Shown here: in pieces, positions 9,112 to 18,500 of the stretch
Layout: each line of letters starts with the position of its first letter
Position numbering within the stretch: position 1 is the stretch's first letter
DNA from: Nodosilinea sp. FACHB-141
GTDB lineage: Bacteria > Cyanobacteriota > Cyanobacteriia > Phormidesmidales > Phormidesmidaceae
Assembly: GCF_014696135.1 (NCBI RefSeq)
Contig: NZ_JACJPP010000022.1
Span: forward strand, 62,001 to 126,000
Reading direction: 5' to 3'
Length of the DNA stretch: 64,000 nucleotides
Position numbers and translations under genes: made by a program
Notes under the pieces: model-generated
The model's input: the letters and a program-made list of their open reading frames with translations, nothing else
Told to the model about the DNA's origin: nothing
The model's database searches: none

Positions 9112-9543
9112 TTAGAGCACATTGGGTGTATAAGGCCCAAATTCCTCACAGCTGCCTTTTTTGACCGTAATCACTGTCTTTACGCCGCCGCGGCGGGTGT
9201 AATCGCCGATTACCCGCAACCCCTGGGGCTGTAGCTCATTCCACAGGCGATCGGCAATCTGGTTGGCTACGTTCTCATGGCTGATTCGCTGATCGCGAAA
9301 GCTGTTGATGTAAAGCTTAAACGCTTTGAGTTCCACCACCCAAGGCCCTGGGCAATAGTCCACCACAATGGTGCCAAAGTCTGGGTAACCCGATCGCGGG
9401 CACAGCGCCGTAAATTCTGGGTGCTCTAGGTGAATGGTATAGACATTCTCTGAAGGATTCGGCCATTTCTCCAGCGGGTCCACGCTGGTTTGGAGAATGG
9501 CGCGATCGCCGTATTGAGAGGTCGAAGTTGAAGCGATAGTCAT
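9112..9543 (-). CDS. queF: NADPH-dependent 7-cyano-7-deazaguanine reductase QueF
   Basis: QueF reduces the nitrile preQ0 to the amine preQ1 in queuosine synthesis for tRNA wobble modification. The 143-residue product is the single-domain (YkvM-like) type. The nucleophilic cysteine is C48 in TALCPRSGYPDFG, with D55 as the general acid. The family signature ELKAFKLY lies at residues 71-78 and the substrate-binding HE pair at 89-90. ATG 9543 is chosen over a TTG at 9552. The gene is convergent with the acidic repeat gene. No other queuosine biosynthesis gene lies nearby, and no preQ1 riboswitch was recognised in the leader. Confidence 0.95.
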   Translation of the reverse strand: MTIASTSTSQYGDRAILQTSVDPLEKWPNPSENVYTIHLEHPEFTALCPRSGYPDFGTIVVDYCPGPWVVELKAFKLYINSFRDQRISHENVANQIADRLWNELQPQGLRVIGDYTRRGGVKTVITVKKGSCEEFGPYTPNVL

Positions 9544-9552
9544 GGGCAGCAA

Positions 9553-9929
9553 GAAATGGGGTAGACAGGATCAGTTCAGGCTGATTACAGAGCGGGTGAG
9601 ACCAGCTTTACCAACGCTTAGCATTCCCAAAAAAATGCGGCTGCGGCGTAGACTGCCTCCTTGGGTAATGTAGCCTTTTTCAATGTTTCTTAACTAAAGT
9701 GGCGGCGATCGATCACCCTTAGATAGCTCGGCTGCGGCAAAAGTTCCCGGTTAGAGCATTGACCAAAGTTATTCCAATCGCTTAATCAAAACTTTATACT
9801 TCTTCCTTAACACCTTTGGCTGTGCCCCAAACCCTGTGATAAGTTCACCAAGCGTTGGGAGTAGTTTTTGTAGCACATTTGTAGCATCAACTTCCCAATT
9901 GCATTGGAAGACGCTTTTTCAGGAGAGAC
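9553..9929. other. Divergent intergenic region between queF and an exported acidic protein
   Basis: About 375 bases without a gene. It should contain promoters for both flanking genes. A short direct repeat TTTGTAGCA occurs twice in close succession near 9867-9890, upstream of the acidic exported protein gene, and could be a regulator site, but the evidence is slight. An AT-rich stretch around 9780-9810 (AAAACTTTATACTTC) could be part of a promoter. Confidence 0.35.
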
Positions 9930-10616
9930 ATGATGACGATTTACCGTAAGCTTGCCCTCGCTGCCGGTAGCCTCACCCTCGCTGGCCTGGCCCTAGGTCT
10001 GCCCGTCCAAGCCGAAGACCCCAAGGCCGAAACTGTAACTGAAGGCACTGAAGCCGTTGCCCCCGAGACTGAAGCCGCCGCCCCCACGGTTGACGTCGAA
10101 GCAATCGAAGCTGAACTCGATGCCGAGCGCGAAGCTGGGATCGAAGCCGCAACCCCTGATGGTGCTCCCGTAGTTGATGTTGAGGCGATCGAGGCTGAGC
10201 TTGATGCCGAGCGTGAGGCTGCGATCGAAGCCGCCACCCCTGACATTCTGACCGAAGAATCTGACGCTGAAACGGCGACTGAAGAAACCACCGCTGAAGA
10301 AGTTGACTCCGAAGCAGCGACCGAAGAAACTGCCGTTGAAGAAGCCGACTCTGAAGCGGTGACCGAAGAGCCTAGCGCCGAAGATATTGCCCCTGAAGCG
10401 GCCGCCGAAGAGACCACTGACACCGTTGACGCCGAGGCAGAAGCTCCTGCTGACGTCGAAGCCACCGGCGAAGAGGTTGACGCCGAAGCTGCTGTTGAAG
10501 AGGCCGATCCCGAAGTAACTGTTGAGGAGACCCCCGATGCAGTTGACGCCTCTGAAGCCAAAACCAGCGTCGAAGAAGCGGCTGAGCCTGCCTCTGACGC
10601 TACCTCGGGTAGCTAA
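9930..10616 (+). CDS. Exported Glu/Ala-rich acidic repeat protein
   Basis: A 228-residue protein with a clear Sec signal peptide: basic start, hydrophobic core LALAAGSLTLAGLALGLPV and cleavage after QA near residue 28. The mature part is made almost wholly of E, A, D, T, V and P, with no aromatic residues after the signal. Two copies of a 28-residue unit (VDVEAIEAELDAEREA then IEAATPD) begin at 10089 and 10173, and several shorter units of the TEETAVEEADSEA type follow. It must be highly acidic and largely helical or disordered. It probably sits in the periplasm or is secreted, and might bind cations or a basic surface (inference). Two adjacent ATG codons exist at 9930 and 9933; AGGAG lies just upstream and suits the second slightly better. 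Confidence 0.8.
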   Translation: MMTIYRKLALAAGSLTLAGLALGLPVQAEDPKAETVTEGTEAVAPETEAAAPTVDVEAIEAELDAEREAGIEAATPDGAPVVDVEAIEAELDAEREAAIEAATPDILTEESDAETATEETTAEEVDSEAATEETAVEEADSEAVTEEPSAEDIAPEAAAEETTDTVDAEAEAPADVEATGEEVDAEAAVEEADPEVTVEETPDAVDASEAKTSVEEAAEPASDATSGS

Positions 10617-10626
10617 ACGCTTGGGG

Positions 10627-11919
10627 CTAGAGCTGCCGCTTGACCCACTCCAGGGCCTCTTCGCGGCTGCTCACTAGCCCCTCAGCCTGGGCTAGATGAA
10701 CGGCCTCTAACAGTTCACCAATTTTAGGACCTGGTTTGAGGGCAAGCCCTTGCACCAGGTCTTTGCCTGTAACTAGGGGTTGGGGATGAGCAACGGGGTC
10801 GTTGGGAGTGAGGTATCGCTCCACCAGCGGCAAAATAAAGGCCTCGGGCATACCGTAAGCGAGACTCAGCAGAGCAACGCCTCCAAAGCCCGCCCCGGCA
10901 GTTTTGAACAACTGATATTGCTGGCCAGGAAGTAGGAGGGTGTCGCTCTGGTGCTGATGTAGGTACTGCCAGCCCCTGAGAATGCTCAGCACCGCCTGCT
11001 GCTCGGCTCGGCTGTATTTGAGTTTTGCCAAGGTCGTCTCGGCACTGGCCAGGTCGGGCGGCAGCAGCTGACTGAGCTTGACCGCCTTGAGCCAGCTGCG
11101 GTGCAGGCCGGGGGTAGTCTGTTCTTTGACCCAGCTGTGCAGCAGGTACGAAAAATCGGGCCAGCGCTCGTGGTACTGGGCAGCCAGTTGATCGATGGTG
11201 GCCAGGCGGTCTAGATGGAGGCGATCGACCTCGGGCAGCCAGGCTTGCAGCAGGCCGTCCTGCCAGGCCAGACTCAGCAGGACAGATCCCTCGGGCTGGC
11301 TGAGCAAGCAGTCTAGCTCACCGCGCACCCGTTCGGCTGCCATGCGCCCCAGGGCCGGGGCCAGGCCGCGAATGGTTTGCTGAGTTGTGGGGTCGAGGCT
11401 AAAGCCTAGCTGAGCGGCCTGGCGGTAAGCCCGCAGCAGCCGCAGGGGATCGTCTTTAAGATTTTCGGCGGCGACCATGCAGAGGGTTTTGCGGGCCAGA
11501 TCGGCGCAGCCATCGAGGGGGTCGAGCAGAGTTTCGCTGTGGGGGCTATAGGCGATCGCATTGATCGTAAAGTCGCGCCGATGCAGGTCGGAGTAAATCG
11601 TTGGCCCCACCTGCTGGGCAAAGTCAACGGTGGCATGGGGAAACACCACCCGCGCGATCTGGTGCTCGGTGTCGAGCACCACAAAACCGGCGCTGTAGTG
11701 CTGAGCAATAGACTTTGCGGTGGCGATCGCCCTTTCGGGCAGCACAAAGTCGAGGTCTAAATAGTCGGCCTGACGATGCAGCAGAGCATCTCTGACACTT
11801 CCCCCCACCAGGTAGGCTTGCTGTGGCAGTAGCGACACACTGAAGGGCCAGGTTTTTGGCGAAAGCGCCGATTTTTCAGAAGCCACTGCAAGGGAGAAGG
11901 GTGATAGCGTTGGATTCAA
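10627..11919 (-). CDS. cca: CCA-adding tRNA nucleotidyltransferase / poly(A) polymerase family
   Basis: A class II nucleotidyltransferase that should add or repair the 3' CCA end of tRNAs, or part of it (some cyanobacteria split the job between CC- and A-adding enzymes). The head domain has YLVGGSVRDALL, the catalytic LDLDFVL aspartates, HRRDFTINAIA, and the ENLKDDPLRLLRAYRQA segment; the helical neck and body follow. The frame is open upstream to a TTG at 12048, but the extra segment does not resemble the family. I take the TTG at 11919, which has a GAGG motif about six bases before it; a GTG at 11886 is another candidate. So the start is uncertain while the identity is firm. The gene is convergent with the exported acidic protein. 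Confidence 0.88.
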   Translation of the reverse strand: MNPTLSPFSLAVASEKSALSPKTWPFSVSLLPQQAYLVGGSVRDALLHRQADYLDLDFVLPERAIATAKSIAQHYSAGFVVLDTEHQIARVVFPHATVDFAQQVGPTIYSDLHRRDFTINAIAYSPHSETLLDPLDGCADLARKTLCMVAAENLKDDPLRLLRAYRQAAQLGFSLDPTTQQTIRGLAPALGRMAAERVRGELDCLLSQPEGSVLLSLAWQDGLLQAWLPEVDRLHLDRLATIDQLAAQYHERWPDFSYLLHSWVKEQTTPGLHRSWLKAVKLSQLLPPDLASAETTLAKLKYSRAEQQAVLSILRGWQYLHQHQSDTLLLPGQQYQLFKTAGAGFGGVALLSLAYGMPEAFILPLVERYLTPNDPVAHPQPLVTGKDLVQGLALKPGPKIGELLEAVHLAQAEGLVSSREEALEWVKRQL

Positions 11920-12193
11920 TGAACCCTCATTTCTTTCATTACAACAGGGTTTTTTAGTCTTGACACCCTGACCCCGCAGAGCACAGCTGAAAACCCAAGC
12001 TAGGTTTTCATTTTGCAACTTCTGGGCTGGGCCACCCGGGACATTCAAAAAACTTGAGCTAGACTACCAGAAAACGCATCCCCTTTACGGTAAAAGCCCT
12101 TTACTGCCTTGAGAATGACGGCCATTTAGCCGAGGGCTGGCTAGACTGGAGATGTCAGCTTTGACCTTGCTGTGTTCCTGCCGGGGGCGTGCT

Positions 12194-12442
12194 ATGTGCA
12201 TTTGTGTAAACTGCCACTACGTCGATCGCTGCACCACTTACCACGCGGTGGAAGAGCTGCACAGACAACCTCATTTGACTGATTCCCCCAGCTTCGAGGC
12301 AGTGAATCCCACGGTCAACGCCAACATTCGTATGCTCGATGACGGGGTTGAACAGGAGTTTGACGTAGTCGGCTGCGACAGCTTTGTCGCAGAACAGGGT
12401 AAGTGGGCGAAGCTGCGGCCCGGTGAGTTGGTACCGACTTAG
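12194..12442 (+). CDS. ycf34: Ycf34 family iron-sulfur protein
   Basis: An 82-residue protein matching Ycf34, a small protein conserved in cyanobacteria and algal plastids. In Synechocystis it has been reported to bind an iron-sulfur cluster and to affect photosynthetic electron transport. Four N-terminal cysteines are present (C2, C4, C7, C13 in MCICVNC and DRC), followed by the family segments QPHLTDSP, DVVGCDSF and the C-terminal GKWAKLRPGELVPT. ATG 12194 gives exactly the family N terminus; an upstream ATG at 12152 would add 14 residues. A minus-strand frame across the same bases has no family features. The next gene, a Ser/Thr kinase, begins 117 bases downstream on the same strand. Confidence 0.93.
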   Translation: MCICVNCHYVDRCTTYHAVEELHRQPHLTDSPSFEAVNPTVNANIRMLDDGVEQEFDVVGCDSFVAEQGKWAKLRPGELVPT

Positions 12443-12559
12443 AGGTAGATGGGTAGGCGGGTGAGCCTCCCTATTCATGTCCACGGTAAGGGTGGGCAAT
12501 GCCCAGCGGCATAGAATCTCTAACATCGCAGATTGTTGGATAGTGAATAGAGCCATTCT

Positions 12560-14416
12560 TTGACCAGTCTTTGCGTCAATCCCACTTGTTCACAGCCGAA
12601 GAATGAGGATAGGGCAAGGGTTTGCACCGCCTGTGGTCAACCTCTATGGGTAGCCGATCGCTACCGTTGTCAGCGCTATCTGGGGCAGGGTGGCTTTGGG
12701 CGTACCTACCTGGCGGTGAACGAAGGTGGCGAGCTGCCCTTGCTCTGTGTCGTCAAACAGATGTTCTTGGCAATTGGGGAAAATTGGCCAGATCGCCACC
12801 AGCGCTTTCACCGTGAGGCTGATCGTCTGGCTACCCTGGGCCAGCATTCTCAGATTCCCGCCCTGCTGGATGTGATTGACAGTGCCCAGGGGCAGTTTTT
12901 GGTGCAGGAGTACCTTCCTGGCCCTAACCTCGACCAGCTGATTCAACAGTCCTCCAACCCGAGTGGTGAAGCTCTGGTGCAGCGGGTGCTCTACGAGCTG
13001 CTGCCCGTGTTGGCTTACATTCACGACCACAGCGTGATTCATCGCGATATCAAGCCTGCAAACATTGTTGCGCCGCCGGCACCGCAACCCTTCGCACTGG
13101 TGGATTTTGGGGCGGCCAAGGCGATCGCTGACTCTGAACAGCTCCAGCGCACTGCTACGGTGATCGGCAGTGCGGGGTATGCCGCCCCTGAGCAGGCCCT
13201 AGGCAAGGCGGTCTACGCCAGCGACATTTTTAGCTTGGGGGTGACCTGCCTACACCTGCTTACCGGGCTGCATCCCTTCGACCTTTATTCTGTCAGTGAC
13301 GATGCCTGGGTGTGGCGGCCCTACGTGACGACACCCATCAGCCCCGCCCTGGGGCGCGTGTTAGATCGCATGGTCAACCGCCGCCTGCAAGAGCGCTACA
13401 GCAATGCCCAAGAGGTGCTCGCCGACCTGCGCTGGAGCGGTTTGGCTCTGGGTGCCCAAGACTCAAAATTGCCTCAGGTCTTAACTAAATCGTTGAATGC
13501 TACACCGGCCTGGGAGCAGCGGTTTGCCCTCAACCTATCGGGGGTTATGGCTAACGGCCTAGCGATGAGTCCGAATGGGAGGGCGATCGCCACTGCCTGT
13601 TCCGATGGTTCTGTGCGCCTGTGGGACTGCACCAACGGAGAGTTGATTCACGCCTTTCGCCGATCGCTGGGCTTACTGGGCGTGGGCCATCGTGGTGCCG
13701 TTAACGCGGTGGCGTTTACCCACGCTGGAGATGCGATTATCAGCGGTGGTGAAGACAGTCAGCTGATCCGGTGGAATTTAGACGATTACACTGGCCAGAA
13801 ATTGCCGGTGTCGAGCTGGCAGATTTCCTCACTGTTGATTGCTCCACCTGGCGATACCCTCGCGGTGGGCAGCGGCGACGGGCGCATTCATCTGTGGTCT
13901 TTGGCCCAGGAGAATGCGCCAAAGATGCTGGTGCATCACCAAGACCAGGTAACGGCACTGGCGGTAGATATCGTAGGGAATCTGCTGGTGAGTGGGGGGC
14001 GCGATCGCACCCTTCGCCTCTGGTCATTGCCCTCGGGGCGGCTGACTCGCACCCTCACGGCCCCCAAAGCCCCAATTATGGCCCTTGCTTGCCATCCCCA
14101 GGATGGCCGCATTATCAGCGGCGACCGCGACGGCCACGTGCAGGTTTGGAGCGGCGAGAATCCTGACCAGGGACTGGTGATCCACAAAGCTCCTAGCCCG
14201 ATTACGGCGTTAGCGATTAGCTTTAACGGACACTGGCTGGCGATCGGGGCAGACGATGGTCACCTGACCCTAAAGAACCTGCAAGGACTGGGCCAAACTA
14301 CTCAACTGCGCCACGCCTGGGGCGTGCGGGCAATCGCCTTTACTCCCGACAGCCGCATGCTGGTCAGCACTAGCGCCGATCAAACCATTCGCTTTTGGTG
14401 CTTTGAGGCGGCCTAG
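12560..14416 (+). CDS. Zinc-ribbon Ser/Thr protein kinase with C-terminal WD40 propeller
   Basis: A 618-residue eukaryote-type kinase of the cyanobacterial Spk group. The N terminus has a zinc-ribbon-like cluster (C5, C10, C22, C25). The kinase domain spans about residues 35-295: glycine loop GQGGFGRTY at 42-50, lysine K66 in VVKQ, catalytic loop HRDIKPAN at 161-168 with D163, and DFG at 182-184. All catalytic residues are present, so it should be active. From about residue 325 to the end there are roughly seven WD40 repeats with LWD, RLW and RFW endings, enough for one propeller that may bind substrates or sense ligands. No transmembrane segment is evident, so it is probably cytoplasmic. The start is a TTG at 12560, four codons after an in-frame stop. 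Targets are unknown. Confidence 0.92.
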   Translation: MTSLCVNPTCSQPKNEDRARVCTACGQPLWVADRYRCQRYLGQGGFGRTYLAVNEGGELPLLCVVKQMFLAIGENWPDRHQRFHREADRLATLGQHSQIPALLDVIDSAQGQFLVQEYLPGPNLDQLIQQSSNPSGEALVQRVLYELLPVLAYIHDHSVIHRDIKPANIVAPPAPQPFALVDFGAAKAIADSEQLQRTATVIGSAGYAAPEQALGKAVYASDIFSLGVTCLHLLTGLHPFDLYSVSDDAWVWRPYVTTPISPALGRVLDRMVNRRLQERYSNAQEVLADLRWSGLALGAQDSKLPQVLTKSLNATPAWEQRFALNLSGVMANGLAMSPNGRAIATACSDGSVRLWDCTNGELIHAFRRSLGLLGVGHRGAVNAVAFTHAGDAIISGGEDSQLIRWNLDDYTGQKLPVSSWQISSLLIAPPGDTLAVGSGDGRIHLWSLAQENAPKMLVHHQDQVTALAVDIVGNLLVSGGRDRTLRLWSLPSGRLTRTLTAPKAPIMALACHPQDGRIISGDRDGHVQVWSGENPDQGLVIHKAPSPITALAISFNGHWLAIGADDGHLTLKNLQGLGQTTQLRHAWGVRAIAFTPDSRMLVSTSADQTIRFWCFEAA

Positions 14417-14479
14417 CTGGGGCGATCGGGTTCGTTTTGGACTTGGGGTAGCCAAACTTGTTGGGATACCGGGCGGAGG

Positions 14480-14935
14480 CTACTGTCGCGCCGAGGGAGT
14501 CTCAGAAAATTGACGCACGGTGGCGCTAAACCCCGACGCCTTAAACTGCTTGAGCTTGAGCGGCTCGGGCTGGCTGGCGGCCACAGAAATTCGCAGTTCA
14601 AAGGGGCTCTCGCCGGGGGGCACTTCTGGAATACCGCCCAATCGCCCTCGGTTTTGCATGACGGGATTGTCGTCGGCGTCAAAAATGCGGCCAAAAATGT
14701 CGGCGTCAATTACTGATTTGCCGGTGCGGTTGATCGCTTTACCGGTAATTAAAAAACACTTCGCCTCTTGAATTGAGCCGGCGGCCACCATACCCTCGGC
14801 GTAGTCGGGGGGGCAGGGGGCGTAGCTGAGGTCGCTGATTTCAACGGGAGTTAAGGCTTGAGCCGTTAGCCCGGCTCCGCTAATAAGCCAAAGGCCCGCG
14901 ATTAAAAGAGCGGTGAAGATCCCACGTAGTGCCAT
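14480..14935 (-). CDS. Exported conserved protein of unknown function
   Basis: A 151-residue protein beginning with a signal peptide (hydrophobic core FTALLIAGLWLISGAGL, then TAQA at a likely cleavage site). The mature part carries two cysteines (PCPPDY and EAKCFLITG), the latter in a beta-rich segment (CFLITGKAINRTGKSVIDADIFG) that looks like an immunoglobulin-like or FxLYD-type sheet domain for a secreted protein. The segment EVPPGESPFELRISV also fits this. I do not recognise a named family with certainty. ATG 14935 gives the cleanest signal peptide; an ATG or alternative start at 14962 would add nine residues. The gene is convergent with the kinase gene. Confidence 0.65.
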   Translation of the reverse strand: MALRGIFTALLIAGLWLISGAGLTAQALTPVEISDLSYAPCPPDYAEGMVAAGSIQEAKCFLITGKAINRTGKSVIDADIFGRIFDADDNPVMQNRGRLGGIPEVPPGESPFELRISVAASQPEPLKLKQFKASGFSATVRQFSETPSARQ

Positions 14936-15045
14936 AGGTCGCCTGCTGGTAAGCAAAATCAAGCCCTTATCAGCTTATCGCGATTTGCCCTGGCAGGAGG
15001 GCAAGGGTGGTTTGCCCCGGCGCTGGTTAAAGAGGTAGCCCGAAC

Positions 15046-15363
15046 CTAGGGCAGCCGCTCCTCAACATAGGCTTTGGCGTCGCCCAGGCTACAGCCATTG
15101 ACCTCTCTGACGCGTTTAACGGCATCGATCAGCTTGCCCTGGCCCAGCAGGTCGCGCACTTGGCGATCGAGGTCGGTCGCTGGAGCGCCAGCGGACGGGT
15201 TTTGGAAGGAGGGAGAACTAGACCTGGCTGGCAGCGATCGCCCCTGCAAGCCAGCAGTCGATTTTTGATCCGCGGCTGGGCGAGGGCGCTGGAGCCGTCG
15301 AGTCAACCAAAACGACAGGCAAAAGGCCAACAGACCCGCCACAACACAAACAACAACGACCAT
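15046..15363 (-). CDS. Small membrane protein with L7/L12 C-terminal-like domain
   Basis: A 105-residue protein with an N-terminal membrane segment (VVVVCVVAGLLAFCLSFWL), a basic and serine/proline-rich linker, and a C-terminal segment DRQVRDLLGQGKLIDAVKRV plus REVNGCSLGDAKAYVEERL. This last part has the helix pattern of the ribosomal protein L7/L12 C-terminal domain, which turns up fused to membrane segments in many small bacterial proteins of unknown role. ATG 15363 is chosen; GTG 15369 and TTG 15375 lie upstream in frame. The gene is divergent from the large fusion gene at 15501. Function unknown. Confidence 0.6.
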   Translation of the reverse strand: MVVVVCVVAGLLAFCLSFWLTRRLQRPRPAADQKSTAGLQGRSLPARSSSPSFQNPSAGAPATDLDRQVRDLLGQGKLIDAVKRVREVNGCSLGDAKAYVEERLP

Positions 15364-15500
15364 GGCCACGCCCAACGAAGTGCCTCTACTCTAGCCGCTG
15401 CATGGGCCAACCTTCCTCTCCTGCCCGGCAAAAAATCCTTCCAACCCCCGCCCCAGCGTGTATCCTTTAGCAGATCATTTACTGACCTCTGGGTACCGCC

Positions 15501-18500
15501 ATGAATCAGTTTCCTAAGCCGTCTCTGGCCATGCTAGCGCTGCTCAGCGCCCTGGCTGCGCTGCCGATCAATGCGCTCAGGTCTGAGCCTCGGCTGCTGG
15601 CTCAGGTGACTGAGAAACCCACACCAACCTTTACCGTGAAAGAGAGCATCCCCCCCGGCACTACCCTCTCCATCGAGGGGTCACCGTCGATGGTGGAGAT
15701 CAACGAGAGCCTGGGCGAAGGCTTTGAGGCTCGCTACCCCGATACCGATGTGGTGGCTTCGACCAGTGGTGACGATCAGGCGCTCCAGGCACTGCGGAGC
15801 GGCGACGTGGACTTGGCGGCTCTGGGGCGATCGCTCAGTGACGACGAGGAAGATCCGAGCCTGACATCAATTCCGGTGGCGCGGGAAAAAATTGCCATTA
15901 TCGTGGGGCGCGACAACCCGTTTCGAGGTGATTTGACCTTTGATGAGTTTGCCGCCATTTTTCGCGGCGAAATCACCAACTGGTCGCAGCTAGGTGGCCC
16001 CGATGTGCCGCTGCGGTTTGTCGATCGCCCCGTTGAAAGCTCTACCCGTTTGGCCCTAGCCGACTACGAAATCTTTCAAACCCAGCCCTTTGAGACCGGC
16101 GACAACGCCGTGCAGATAGAGGAGGACGACACCGCTGCGGTGGTGCGTGAGCTGGGCAACGATGGCATCAGCTATGCGATCGCCTCCGAAGTGTTAGGAC
16201 AGGACGCCGTGCGCCCGGTGAGCCTAGACGGCACCCTACCTGACGATCCCCGCTATCCCTATTCCCAACCCCGCAACTACATCTATCAGGGTACACCGAG
16301 CCTGCCCGTAGAGGCATTTTTGGGTTTTGCCACCAACGACGAAGGCCAGGCGGCCGTGGCCGAGGCGCAGCAAACCGCCCGCGCCAATGTCACTGTGGGG
16401 GCTAATAAACTGCCTGGCGGTGTAGCCCTGGCCCCCGATGGCCAGTTCATGGTGCGCGGCACTGAAGACGGCCAGCTGCAATGGCTGGATGCTGACGGCA
16501 ATCTCACAAAAACAGTGGTAGCCGATGCCCATCGGGGGGCCGTATCGGCTGTAGTTGTTAGCCCCGATGGCCAAACCGTTGTCTCCAGCGGAGCCGATGG
16601 TACCCTGCGCCGGTGGGATCGCATTGGCAACTCGCTCGGCGAGCCGATCGAAGGGCAGGGCGGCCCAATTTTGGCCCTGGCCGTCAGCCCTGACGGTCAA
16701 ACCTTGGCTAGTGGCAGCGCCGATGGCACCGTAGAGCGCTGGTCGCTGGCCGATGGCACCCGTGTGGGTGAACCCATTGCTGCCCCCGGTGGGCCGGTGC
16801 AGGCTCTCCACTATCCGGTAGGTGGTCAAACGCTGATTACGGGCAGCCGCGACGGTAACCTGGGCGTTTGGAATGCGGATGGCACAGCTGCGGGCCAAAC
16901 CGCTAACGCCCACCCCGAGGGCGTAACCACCATTACCAGCAGCCCCGATGGCCAGGTCTTAACTACCACGGGCGGCGACGGCAGCCTGCGAAACTGGGAT
17001 CGCTCCACTCTTCAGCCCAGAGGAAATACCATTCAAGCCCATGGCGATAAGGTGAGCGCTGTGGCCTACAGCCCCGACGGCAGCACTCTAGCTACCGCCG
17101 GGGCCGACAGCACCCTCCAGCTGTGGTCGGCGGATGGCAGTAAGCAGCTGGCGGAACCGGTGCAGCTCGATGAGCCTGCGGCTTCCCTGGGGTATACCCC
17201 AGCGGGGCTGCTGGTGGTGGGAGGAAGCGATCGCCAGGTTGAGCTCCGCAATGACCAGGGCGAGCTGGTGTCTAACAGTGACGGGGCCGGCTCGGGAGAT
17301 TCCGGCGGTCCCATCACTGGCTTGGGAGATTTCTGGCAGCGCCTGCGAAACCTACCTCCCAGCGCTTGGTGGATGCTGGCTGTGATTCCAGCACTGTTTC
17401 TGCTGGTTGGCATTGCGGGGTCGCTATTTGGCAAAGACGATGAGGATGAGCTAGAGGCCGACGATGATCGCGGCCCGGCGTTGGGTCTCGTGCCTGGTCC
17501 AGATATCGATTTTTCTAAGGTAAGTAGCCAGCCCCCGGCGGACAGGCCAGTGGTTCCCCCAACCCCCCTGCCCGAGGTAGAGGGAGTGCCCCCCGAGGCC
17601 GAACTCGTGCCTAACGGTGAATATCTAGGAGCCGTGCCGCCCGGCAAACTAGAGCAGGCCCGCATCGACCTAGCTGAGGGCCGCCGCCTGATGCGCGAGG
17701 GCCGTTACGACAACGCTCTGATCTATTTCAACCAGGCTGTAGAAGCTACCGAAGTGGAGCGCCGCAAGACCGACGCTACCGCGACACCAGCCGGAGGCAT
17801 CAACGCCATTGCTGCCCAGGCCCAGGGCGAGCGGGGAACTGCCCTAGCGCTTCTCGGGCAGGCCGACGACGCAATGGATAGCTTTAACGCAGCGCTGCGG
17901 CTCGACGCCAGCGTTATCGACGCTTGGATTGGCAAAGGCCGGTTGCTCAACACCATGACCCGCTACGGAGAAGCTCTCTTCTGCTTTGACACTGCCCTAG
18001 AACTCGACCCAGCGTCGGTGCCGGCTCAGCTGGGCAAGGGGCAAGCGCTCATAGCGATGGGGCGCCAGAGTGAGGGACAAGCCTGCCTCGATCGGGCCGC
18101 TGCCTTGGATAGCGGCGATTCTACCTGGGAGCTACCTGGGGTGGATGTTGCCCCACCTGAAGACGGGGTATCTATCGACCCAGCGTCTTTAGGGATTGGC
18201 AGCACCTCTGGGTCTGGAATGGTGGTGCCTGAATATGCGCCTCCGGTGGACTATGGCTACGACCCCGACGTGCCCATGGAGCTACAGCAGATGGTGCAGG
18301 GGCTGCCCTCCGCCGATGTGGAAATGGCCGGGACTACGATCGCCAGCAGCTTTGACGTGCCCCCAGAGCTAGCGGCAGAGGCGGCTAATTTGCCCGATCG
18401 CGCCGAAGATGCCAGCGCGATCGCCCCTAACTTGTCACCTGCTGCCCCTAGCTCTGTCCCCGATGGTGACATCCCAGCGTCGAGTTCCTCCGAGGCCACG

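Noticed and set aside
9941-10561. A 206-codon Ser/Ala/Val minus-strand frame opposite the exported acidic gene
   Set aside because: It is the antisense of GAA/GCC-rich repeats, while the plus strand has a signal peptide and ribosome site.
12155-12556. A minus-strand frame of 133 codons across ycf34
   Set aside because: The plus-strand Ycf34 family match, with its cysteines and C-terminal motif, is decisive.
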